A stretch of DNA of 26,499 bases from Larix sibirica (Eukaryota > Streptophyta > Pinopsida > Pinales > Pinaceae): positions 1-26,499 of the forward strand of contig NWUY0304613657.1 in NCBI GenBank assembly GCA_004151065.3. The letters are read 5' to 3'. Position 1 is the first letter of the stretch. Each line of letters opens with the position of its first letter. Under the pieces are notes generated by a model. It was not told the DNA's origin and ran no database searches. It was given only the letters and a program-made list of their open reading frames with translations. A program made the position numbers and the translations under genes. Shown in pieces: positions 18,880-26,499 of the stretch.

Positions 18880-20030
18880 AGAAATGGTTCCCGCAGTCAT
18901 TAAGACATAAAATAGAGTAGATCCTTACATCTATCGAGCTCTGAACTAGGCAAGATGTGATAGAATGCTTATTAAACGATGCACCTTAGCTCTGTTTCTC
19001 CTTCAATTGCCAGGTTCAACTGCAATTGCTGAATCAACGGGTTAATAAGATTTTATAGCAATAATTAAGCTAGTTGCCGAGGAATAAAAAGTGCATTATT
19101 AGTAATATACAACCTACCAGTAGAGCTTATATCATAACAAGTAAGCATCATTCTAGTAAGAGCTTACTCACCATTACTATAAGCTAATCATTAGGGGAAG
19201 AACACAGCTTACTAGGGTGTAATCAATGGTTCAAAGCTTACATACTTTCCCATATATGTTACATATAACCTTTGTACTGATCTGTAAACATGCTCTATCT
19301 GTATTACTCTTATTGAATAGAGATGGTTTTCTTACTGTTATTAGATTGAGTACTAGTAGAGATTATACAACAGGCTTAAGTACCATGGCTTATTATAGCT
19401 TCATTATACTTGTACAGGTTTTATATGTTACAACGAGTAAGCTAGCTTTGTATGAGTATCACATCATGTAAGTATTCAATCACCTGTATTATGGAAGATA
19501 CGCTATTATGTTACCTTTATTACTGATATGCTTGATCTTTCTATACTAGTTACAGTAAAGTAATGGTTTATATACTCTATCCATATGTGTTAAAGGATAT
19601 GATAGATATGCTCTGTACAGCTTAGTGATTACAGAGATTATCAGAGCAAGCTCTATGAATGAAAGCAGTCATGTTGATTACTAGGAACAAGCCCATGTGT
19701 AATACTAGAGACCACCATAAGTATTAAGTAATTACAGCTAATCTAGTAAGCATGATTAGTCATATGTGATTACGATATGCATTTACTTGCTATTACTTAC
19801 GTATTAAGTTAGATAGATACTAGAACTAATCCCTATAATATCCCGGGGAATAAGCAGAGTTATACATAAGATATAAAACCAATCATAGTACGAGTCATTG
19901 ATTCCTATAATGGTAATCATACTAGTATAGTTACTCAAAAGCTTACTTGATATGCAAATCCAAGAGATCATGAAATACGGTGATTACTCCATAAACAACA
20001 AGCATGTATTTATTAATAGATTAGATGTTA
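18880..20030. repeat. Second large block of decayed AGCT-centred repeats
   Basis: Same style as 9645-12430: GAGCTTATATCATAACAAGTA (about 19122; shown as GAGCTTATATCATAAC), AGAGCTTACTCACC, ATAAGCTAATCATTAG, CAGCTTACTAGG, CAGCTAATCTAGTAAGC and TGATTCCTATAATGG, spaced tens of bases apart. CAGCTAATCTA is found both at about 10613 and 19736. An 81-codon ATG frame at 19226-19471 lies fully within the repeat and is hydrophobic; I judge it fortuitous. Confidence 0.65.
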
Positions 20031-20500
20031 TGAGTTATGTTTCGATGTTCTGTGCTTCCTCCTGTCCAATATTGAAATCTTATGGTGGTTGTTGCATGGT
20101 TATTGTTGTTGGCATGGTTGTTGGTTCTTAGTGATGTGATGGTTAGTGGTTGTTTGCTAAGTGTTTCCCACTTTACTCTGTATTTAATAGATGATTTATT
20201 GTATTTTCCTTGCATTTACCAACTTGACTATTTATTGTATTGTATATTATGATTTTATAGTTCTTTGGTTTCTTTTCCTATTCTTATTTCCTAGTTCTTT
20301 GGTGATTTATTTCATAGTTCAATTTCATAGTGATGCTAGTATAATAACTATGTTTCTTTATCCTTCATGTTCGGTGATAGCAACTGTCTTGAGATGTTTG
20401 GTTAAGTCCCATAAGATAATAGCGATCCCTGTGGTTAACCCTAATGCTCAAACAAACATGCATGGACTAGTATTTAATGATAGGTGTTAGGCCCTTGTCT
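20031..20500. other. GGTTGTTG-rich tract and hydrophobic open frame
   Basis: 20070-20170 is a simple tract of GGTTGTTG / GCATGGTTGTTGG words. 20191-20490 carries an ATG frame of 99 codons, strongly hydrophobic at residues 1-46 because the DNA is T-rich. The last 40 residues (SCSVIATVLRCLVKSHKIIA and on) are more ordinary. I cannot support a gene. Confidence 0.4.
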
Positions 20501-20940
20501 CCGTGCTGAAGTAAATGTGAGGGAAATGCAAGTGAAAAAGTTGTAGCCCTAACCTGTGCTTAGTGCGAATGTGTTCCCCTCGAAAACTAAATAGCAATAC
20601 TATCTCGTCTCTATAGATAAATAGGAGGCTCAACAAAATTGCATATCTACGTGTAACTTTAAGACATTTTTGGTTACATATGAGCATATTTATTTAGCCG
20701 TGCAGCCGCCATAGGGTCTCTATCCAATAGCCGAGCATTGCAGGTAATTTCCTAGTAGTCAGCCTACTAGTAGTCGAACCCAGTAGTCAAATAGTAAATA
20801 TAATTCCATCCGCTGATAGTAAGTGCCATATTTGATTTGCTAGCGGGTAAGCCCGTTTAAACAGGCAAATGATACTTCAGTATTAGTTCTTCTGAATATG
20901 CCGGTACTCCCCATGTTCAGTAGAAATGCCAGGTGGTTTC
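20501..20940. other. Spacer with TAGTAGTC repeats and a small palindrome
   Basis: CCTAGTAGTCAGCC / CTAGTAGTCGAACCC / CAGTAGTC repeats lie at 20750-20790. GCCCGTTTAAACAGGC at 20851-20866 is a 16-base near-palindrome centred on GTTTAAAC. No gene seen. Confidence 0.6.
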
Positions 20941-20982
20941 TATGCACTCAATTCAAAGATATATGCACTCAATTCAAAGATA
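20941..20982. repeat. Perfect 21-bp tandem duplication
   Basis: The 21 bases at 20941-20961 (starting TATGCACTCAATTC) are repeated exactly at 20962-20982. Confidence 0.95.
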
Positions 20983-21500
20983 ATAGACCAAGCAGGTATT
21001 TTTCATAAATAGAATCCCAGTAGGGCCCTGGCATTGGAACAAGGAACATGCCTTTTCAGGTTCTCCTCCATATATGAACCCGCATATCTACGAACTTGTC
21101 CATTTGAGGTGATCCTTTATTTATTAGTAGCACCATTCCCTAAGTACACCACTTGGAATAGAAAACCATGTTTGTTTGGGACATATTTCCAAAACCTCCT
21201 CCCCTCCCTTATTTATGCCTCGGGCGAGCCCTCCTCACCCTCCTAGCGGCACTTACTGGATCTATTCCCACCCATTTCATTAACTGTTCTAAATAAGAGC
21301 CCATTTATTAATAACCCATTTAACAAAATTAAGAGCTCCTTTAACTTTAAGAAATACCTGAGTTCATAAAATTAATAATAGATATGCCTGGAAAATAACC
21401 TTTTATATCCCAATGCCTAATTTTCAACAGATACATACCTTACAAACGTTATTTATACATCTTTCCAGATAAGTTTGATTGGAGAGGATCTATTCTAATT
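20983..21500. other. Spacer
   Basis: No supported gene. A 70-codon frame at 21034-21246 starts at TTG and has no recognised feature. 21290-21480 is A+T-rich. Confidence 0.5.
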
Positions 21501-21509
21501 TCAACCTCC

Positions 21510-21680
21510 CGGCGGAATGAATTAAATGAATGGGTGGGGAAGTCAGGAAGTATCTTAAGCGTGCGGAATAAATAGGTAAGAAGTCGGGCTTAAGCGTGCA
21601 GAATGAATGAATGGAGAAGTCGGGAAGAAGTCTAATGGGGCCAGGAAGTATCTTAAGCGTTATGGCTTTATGGGGAGTTG
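21510..21680. repeat. Degenerate minisatellite, AAGTATCTTAAGCGTGC
   Basis: Units of about 50-70 bp built from GGAAGTATCTTAAGCGTGCG, GAATGAATGAATGG and GAGAAGTCGGG recur at about 21514, 21546, 21590 and 21640, with variable order and deletions. Confidence 0.75.
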
Positions 21681-21894
21681 TTCAGGCGGAGGGAGGGTTC
21701 TCAGGGGGAGTTCCCAATAAAATAAGAGATTGAGTGGGCCCATCACGTTCGGGAGGGATCAGAGCGGAGGAGTTTGTTACGTATGCCTCATTATGTCTTA
21801 TTAGGTAGGATTTAGGACCATCCAGGAGTACCCTCTAGGGGCCGAGCCATAAGGTATTATGCCTTCTTATTATCTATTGATTATTTATTATTGA

Positions 21895-22085
21895 GAGGCA
21901 GCATAACCCGTACGTTAAGAGCAGCATGAACCCTACCACCCAATTATATATTACCCGACCGTGAAGCGCTGCATTAACCCGTACGTTAAGAGCAGTATTT
22001 TATCAGAGATAGATCTGAAATATTTTGATTTTAGAATCATGAAAGGCTGCAGTAGACCCGTACGTCAGTATACCGGTTTAGCCCG
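21895..22085. repeat. Minisatellite, GCATTAACCCGTACGTTAAGAGCAG (family 1)
   Basis: ACCCGTACGTTAAGAGCAG is exact at about 21907 and 21976, with a decayed ACCCGTACGTCAG at about 22055 and CCCGTTAAGCTCG at 22083; the spacing is about 69-80 bp. The palindromic CGTACG core is conserved. The same family reappears at 24075-24150. Confidence 0.8.
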
Positions 22086-22500
22086 TTAAGCTCGTTTTCC
22101 GAAGACCTTTTTCATTGTCACCCGACCTGATTATATTCTCGAACGAAGACCCGATAACACCTCATCACTGATCAATATATTAATTCTATTTCATTATATA
22201 CTTATAATGTAATAGATGAGATATATTTGGTCTATATGCAAGAGAATTTGCTTGCCCTACCCTTATTACCTGCTTTACTCCTATTAATGGCCTGAGCTGC
22301 CCTACCTCACCTGGAAACGGTTTCAATGACTCTTTTCGTTGCTGTAGCGTTATTTTTGGGGTGACGATTATCTTACTCGTGTTCTACTTCCATGCCGTAG
22401 AACGCTGTTTTGTTTTTAAAGATAGGGTTCCACCAATACCATATGCGCAGTGTAGTTCTGCTCACGCTTGCCTTGGTCTGTAACCTACTTCAAAGTGCTT
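22086..22500. other. Spacer
   Basis: A+T-rich to 22260, then mixed composition. No gene, RNA or clear array seen. Confidence 0.5.
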
Positions 22501-22776
22501 TTAAACTAGGCGAGTAAGAATGCCAGCTAGCAAGCGAGAGAGGATCATACAAACAAGCAAGAGAAGAGCCGAAGCTCCCCGCACAGGCAAAGAAGCTAGA
22601 GCCGGAGCAGCGAGATAAGCCCAATACACGAACGAAGATCGAAACGACACCACACATAAAACCCCAGAAGAAACCCTCAGATCGCAGCACCGAGTCATGG
22701 AACCATCAAATAAAGTAAAGATACATGTCCCGCTCACCACTGCTGTTGCCACCGCCCCTGAAAGAATCACCATCAT
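22501..22776 (-). CDS. ORF91, putative small membrane protein, unknown
   Basis: Starts at a double ATG and ends in TAA. The protein has a hydrophobic N-terminal helix (MMVILSGAVATAVVSGTCIF, residues 1-20), a second hydrophobic stretch around 37-64 (SSGVLCVVSF, YWAYLAAPALASL) and a third (ASALLLLVCMILSRLLAGIL, 68-87), so two or three membrane spans are plausible; the C-terminus is short and basic. It resembles no mitochondrial gene I know. The upstream frame 23002-22706 (TTG start, Pro/Ser-rich) overlaps its start in another frame and comes from pyrimidine-rich DNA. The local composition (few A+T-rich words) differs from the flanks, suggesting foreign or recently inserted sequence. Confidence 0.3.
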   Translation of the reverse strand: MMVILSGAVATAVVSGTCIFTLFDGSMTRCCDLRVSSGVLCVVSFRSSFVYWAYLAAPALASLPVRGASALLLLVCMILSRLLAGILTRLV

Positions 22777-23700
22777 CGAGAAAGAAGCCGCTGTAGGGAG
22801 GATAAATAAGGAGGAAGGACATCACCGGGTAAGTGAAAAAAGAGGGAGCCGCCGGGAGTAAATAAGAGAGAGAGATTGCCGTCGAGCAATAAATGGGGAT
22901 AGGCAAGGATGGAGTCATAGATGGAGGTAGGGAGAAAGATAGGAATGAGGGGGGATGTGTAGGGAGGACATTAGCTAGACATAAAGATGGACAAGCGGGC
23001 AAAAGAGAAAATAGATAGAGAGAGAGGTTGTTCGGGGGTATAGTGAGGGAAGTTATATGTCGATCGAATCGATAACGTAGTCACTTTTTATGTTTCTATT
23101 CTCAATTTCTAATTGGTTGATTGGAGTTATAAGCAGGAAGAAGGCGTATTGCTACACCTGGAGTCAATATCTGAACTTTATGATCAGTGGGATTGTCCTT
23201 TCACCAGATCTTACAGTCATTCTTTACTTATATATAATGTAATTACAGTATTTAAGAATTGATCCAATACGAGTGGAAAATTAGCTAGTGAATGGTGGCG
23301 TATAAATATGGTTGATTCTCTTTTGCTCACTGCTCTTGCTCTATGAAAGGCAAGACCTATTGGACCTTACCTGGATAGTTCCTTATACTCTGTTAACCTG
23401 GCCCCCTATTCCCGGAGAGTGGACAGCTTGAACCAGCCAGCCATTCCCCCAGTCACCAACCCCCATCTTTTGTAATAAAAAGCTCAAGAAGCGCATTTAT
23501 TACCTCAAATGAACACCCCATCTCAGGTTACAAAGTGGCTAGACAGAGTGCTAAAATGGACATTTCAGAGGGTTCTACCGGCACTTGCCTAAGCGTTTAA
23601 CCCTATGCGCTGCCTTGCTTTACTTTCCATGAAGTGGGTGTATAGAAATGCGATTATTTTTGTCCACAGTCAGATAGCAGTCGGCGAGAAACAACTCTAG
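22777..23700. other. Purine-rich tract then spacer
   Basis: 22780-23040 is G+A-rich on the plus strand (GAGAGAGAGATTG, GGGAGAAAGATAGG, GATAGAGAGAGAGG), a decayed purine simple repeat. 23040-23700 is mixed spacer without a supported gene. Confidence 0.6.
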
Positions 23701-23711
23701 GCTCCGAGGGG

Positions 23712-23780
23712 CACATTGACTCCATTCCCTAGCTCACATTGACTCCATTCCCTAGCTCACATTGATGCCATTCCCTGGCT
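23712..23780. repeat. Three-copy 23-bp tandem repeat
   Basis: CACATTGACTCCATTCCCTA plus GCT is present at 23712-23734 and exactly at 23735-23757; a third copy at 23758-23780 has three substitutions. A single related unit with the same left and right flanks lies near 25244, so this locus seems to have been amplified from one unit. Confidence 0.95.
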
Positions 23781-24060
23781 TTTTATATTTTAGATTATAT
23801 ATATTTCTTAAATTTATATAAAGGGTTTATATATGTTTATTACTACTGTCTGGTCCTTATGCCTTAGTTTATGGCCTGGCTTTACATTATGGCCCTTATT
23901 ACTGGTATGAATGGCTGACCGGGCACTGGGCAAAGGATGTTTTGTCTTTTATTGCAAAGCAGCCGATTAGAGCAGCATATTTATATTTACTTTTTATTAG
24001 CGATTACTGGCCGGGCCGGGCCAAAAAGGCTGGTTTTATTAACTGTCTTGCCCCAATGAG
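23781..24060. other. A+T-rich spacer with GGCCTGGC words
   Basis: TATATATA-rich from 23785 to 23845, then TTATGGCCTGGCTTTAC / TTATGGCCC words and a GGCCGGGCCGGGCC run near 24010. No gene seen. Confidence 0.5.
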
Positions 24061-24160
24061 CCGTTATTATTAGCATCACCCGTTCGTTAAGAGCAGCGCA
24101 GCATTACCCGTCCCGTTCAGAGCGGATGAATCCTTCAGCCCGTTATTAGCAGTATATCTT
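24061..24160. repeat. Minisatellite, ACCCGTNCGTTAAGAGCAG (family 1, second site)
   Basis: CACCCGTTCGTTAAGAGCAG, TTACCCGTCCCGTTCAGAGC and CAGCCCGTTATTAGCAG are decayed units of the family seen at 21895-22085, with a closer spacing of about 30 bp. Confidence 0.7.
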
Positions 24161-24790
24161 TTCTCTTGCATATAAATAAATATATATTATTTATTATATT
24201 ATATCAATATTTTTTTGGTTTCTGCCCTCCCGAATCACCCTCATCACTCTTAATAATACTCAATAGCCCTATGAACCCTCATAAACGCATGTCACCCTAA
24301 GAACTGCTAAACTGGGTGGAGGGATTCACTGGCGCACCTCTGGACTACGGGATCAGAAGGGAAAGCCCTCCTATATGAAAGAATATGGGTATACGCTCCC
24401 TCTTTATGTACGCTCGCCCATAGTATGTCATTCCGGAGGTTTTACCTTGCTTCTACCTCGTCCTGGGTGCCAAGATATATTATGGGAGTTTCTCATTATA
24501 AAATGAATTACCTGGATAAAGTATATTTATGATATAAGTGGTCAAGGTTTATCCGTTTGAAAAGTTGTGGAAAGGACAAAGTATCAAAAGGTGGATGGGG
24601 ACGAAAGAGCCAGGGTGGAGTCGAGGGGGCTTCGCTATTGCTCAACAAAGTACCCCCTTGAACAAATGATATCCCTAGGTTTTATTACCGGTCCGTTGAA
24701 TAAGTTTAAGGAAAGGTTCATTTGTAGCCATTCTTATTGGATTATGTCTTGTTTGTGCATTCTTTTAATTATGATTGGTCCGCTTCTGAT
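24161..24790. other. Spacer
   Basis: An A+T-rich stretch (TATAAATAAATATATATTAT at about 24170) is followed by mixed DNA. A 78-codon frame at 24567-24803 uses an alternative start and has no recognised motif, so I do not call it a gene. Confidence 0.5.
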
Positions 24791-25220
24791 TTGTCCGATC
24801 TGATTGGGTCTGCTCCCCATTGGTCCATATTATTGGGGTTTGACCTTATGGGACATTGGTTGGTCTGACTGGTTGGGCTGATCCGATCTTATTGGGGTTG
24901 TTACCCTCCAGATTCTTGGGGTTGTTAACATCGGGACTTCCATATAATTTGGCCATCTGATTTGGGTTGTTACCATTGGGGTGGCCCAGACCCATTGGTT
25001 GCTTTCACCTTCGAGCTGGGCTGGGATAAAGAACACATTCTGGGAACTCCTCATTGGGGTTGGTTCACCTTCGAGCTTGGCTTCTTGCGATAAACCACTC
25101 TTTTACCACTGGTGAACTTCGTTTTTATTGGGTTAATGAAAGGCTCCTCATTTGTGGCTTTGTGAACCTTCGAGTTGGGCTTCTTATTGGGGTGAACTCT
25201 TGGCTAGAACTCTCGTGGCA
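24790..25220. repeat. Degenerate array, ATTGGGGTTG and TTCACCTTCGAGCTTGG motifs
   Basis: ATTGGGGTT or a close variant occurs about ten times (for example 24831, 24891, 24917, 25053, 25187), mixed with GGTTGTTACC (24895, 24963). A longer unit, TTCACCTTCGAGCTTGGCTT, recurs at about 25005, 25064 and 25167 (the last as GTGAACCTTCGAGTTGGGCT). The 95-codon frame at 25054-25341 runs through this array and starts at TTG. Confidence 0.75.
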
Positions 25221-25223
25221 CAC

Positions 25224-25286
25224 TCTAGGCTCCGAACCGAAGGGCACATTTACTCCATTCCCTGGCCTTTTTATATTCTGGATTAA
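25224..25286. repeat. Single dispersed relative of the 23-bp repeat locus
   Basis: CTCTAGGCTCCGA, GGGCACATTTACTCCATTCC, CTGGCCTTTTTATATTCTGG and ATT follow in the same order as 23696-23800 (CTCTAGGCTCCGA, GGGGCACATTGACTCC, ..., CTGGCTTTTTATATTTTAG, ATT). One unit is present here against three there. Confidence 0.85.
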
Positions 25287-25339
25287 AGGGATGAAATTTG
25301 ATAATTGGGGTTACCCGCTTGGCGCATTCTTGGTTTGGT

Positions 25340-25900
25340 GAATGGGCAGGACAGACAGGGCGATGGCAATATGGCAAGGCATGGCGGCACAGCACGAATG
25401 GAATGGGATGGACGGCTGGGCACCTGGAAATCTTGCTTACTGGAACACAAGCTCATTAAATGGTTTAGCATACCGGAAAATTAACTGCCTTAGAAAATGG
25501 TGGAAGCATACTGGTGATAGAACTGCCTAGTCTTGGTAAAACCTCTGGCTTATTTGAGCACAAGCATATGAACCGGTGGGAGTAGAATTGTGATAGAACT
25601 GTTTAGTATCGGTGAACCCACAGCCTAGTAGCGGTTAACCTAGTCTCCTATCCAAATTGTTGACCATCCTACCAGTTTCGTATCACCTTGTGTAGACCTG
25701 TAGCTTATCACATAGTAAATTACCTTACCTATTGTGTATCGTCCCATATACTGAGTTATAGTAATTACATATGATAAGTGCTTTTACTTTTTACTTTCTG
25801 GTGCTTTATTGATCGTCCCATCTCATATTAGGAGTGATAGTACTTGAAAAGACTTGAAAAGACCGTCCCATACCATCCGTAAAACCTCAGTTTTCTTTTT
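25340..25900. repeat. Several short decayed duplications
   Basis: GGTGATAGAACTGCCTAGTC / TGTGATAGAACTGTTTAGTA (about 25512 and 25590), GGCAATATGGCAAGGCATGG with GGAATGGGATGGACGG near 25365-25410, ATCGTCCCAT(A/C)T (25738, 25812, 25864) and ACTTGAAAAG twice at about 25842-25862. No gene seen. Confidence 0.65.
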
Positions 25901-26024
25901 GTATGAGCCATCTTCCTCGAGGTTGGCTAACTGCAGTCAGAGACCACTAAATCAACCAATGCAGGCATTTTATAAATATAGTCCATCCTTCTAGGGAGGT
26001 TAAACATATGTATTCAGGGATTTC

Positions 26025-26387
26025 ATGGCTTTATTAGCGGGATCGCGTGATTGGCCTCTTATTTCTGCAAAACTTCTTATAAGTATTAATGTAAATTCGC
26101 GACTTACCAAATATCTTGCTTATGGGAAGGGGGAAATCACAACTTTAAAGATCTATAGCAGCCGGGAAGGGGATGGGGATGACACAATCTTATCTTTATT
26201 AAAGTGTTTCCACACAACCTACCCACCCGCTTCAACAATCTTCACAACTTACCTAACTCTTGCGTTGCCCCCAACAACTTACAGCATTGGATCCGGATCG
26301 GATGGAAATAAGGGCGGGAGAGAGTATAGTATTGTTGGACGGGCGTTACATAACTGCTGCATTCATCAGCCTTACATAACACTTTAG
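26025..26387 (+). CDS. ORF120, unknown, probably within LTR-type sequence
   Basis: An ATG frame of 120 codons with polar, Ser/Thr-rich composition, including TLALPPTTYSIGSGSDG (78-94). It ends 41 bases before a copia-type primer-binding site, so the DNA may be part of an LTR, which is normally non-coding. No motif recognised. Probably fortuitous. Confidence 0.15.
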   Translation: MALLAGSRDWPLISAKLLISINVNSRLTKYLAYGKGEITTLKIYSSREGDGDDTILSLLKCFHTTYPPASTIFTTYLTLALPPTTYSIGSGSDGNKGGREYSIVGRALHNCCIHQPYITL

Positions 26388-26499
26388 AGATTATTCTGGG
26401 TACCGCTATAAACCCTTATCTTATAAGCTGGTATCAGAACGGGATCAGACTACCTTACCCCTTGACTTTATTACTGCCTTCAACCTAGGAGATGGAGTG
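26330..26499 (+). mobile_element. Copia-type LTR end, primer-binding site and leader (partial)
   Basis: TGGTATCAGAAC at 26429-26440 matches the copia initiator-Met-tRNA primer-binding site with one change. It is preceded by TACCGCTATAAACCCTTATC, the usual style of a copia LTR 3' end, and followed by GGGATCAGACTACC. TGTTGG at about 26334 resembles an LTR start, but the resulting 90-bp LTR would be unusually short, so that boundary is doubtful. The element would continue beyond the window. Confidence 0.5.

Noticed and set aside
25054-25341. 95-codon ORF
   Set aside because: It starts at TTG and runs through the ATTGGGG / TTCGAGCTTGG array.

Overview
The window looks like non-coding accessory DNA from a plant organelle genome. 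The best guess is the large, repeat-rich mitochondrial genome of a seed plant, perhaps a gymnosperm or conifer. The reasons are moderate A+T content, near absence of conventional genes, long stretches of decayed tandem repeats of several unrelated families, scattered fragments of nuclear retrotransposons (Ty1/copia, LINE), and a tRNA-like element downstream of an orphan ORF. No standard mitochondrial, plastid or rRNA gene and no complete tRNA was recognised, so the organism call is inference; repeat-rich plant nuclear DNA cannot be excluded.

Layout. 1-880: decayed dispersed repeat (copy A); its first 40 bases recur inverted at 14997-15036. 880-1560: two further degenerate repeat blocks. 1561-1621: tRNA-like element on the minus strand. 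1807-3698 (minus): the only long ORF (538 codons) followed after 2 bases by a 90-codon ORF; with the tRNA-like element downstream this may be one transcription unit. 3700-4985: decayed repeats. 4985-5565 (minus): two overlapping hydrophobic ORFs of unknown status. 5566-8780: A+T-rich spacer with small perfect tandem duplications and a TTA microsatellite. 8789-9580: truncated 5' part of a Ty1/copia element (primer-binding site, leader, most of gag). 9645-12430: a 2.8-kb block of very decayed repeats in which AGCT-centred words recur; similar sequence returns at 13440-13800 and 18900-20030.

12430-14560: decayed coding-like sequence, a CTAATAC-rich minisatellite and an ORF broken by a single TGA. 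15190-15708 (minus): decayed LINE endonuclease-domain fragment. 15790-17270: degenerate array of roughly 100-140-bp units running into copy B of the dispersed repeat. 18085-18285: possible copia RNase H remnant. 20000-26000: a patchwork of different minisatellites, each with its own motif, and one small membrane-protein ORF (22501-22776, minus). 26330-26499: copia-type primer-binding site and leader running off the end.

Apart from the 3698-1561 minus-strand unit there is no evidence of genes working together. The main story is genome growth by short tandem duplication, dispersal, decay and capture of nuclear retroelements.
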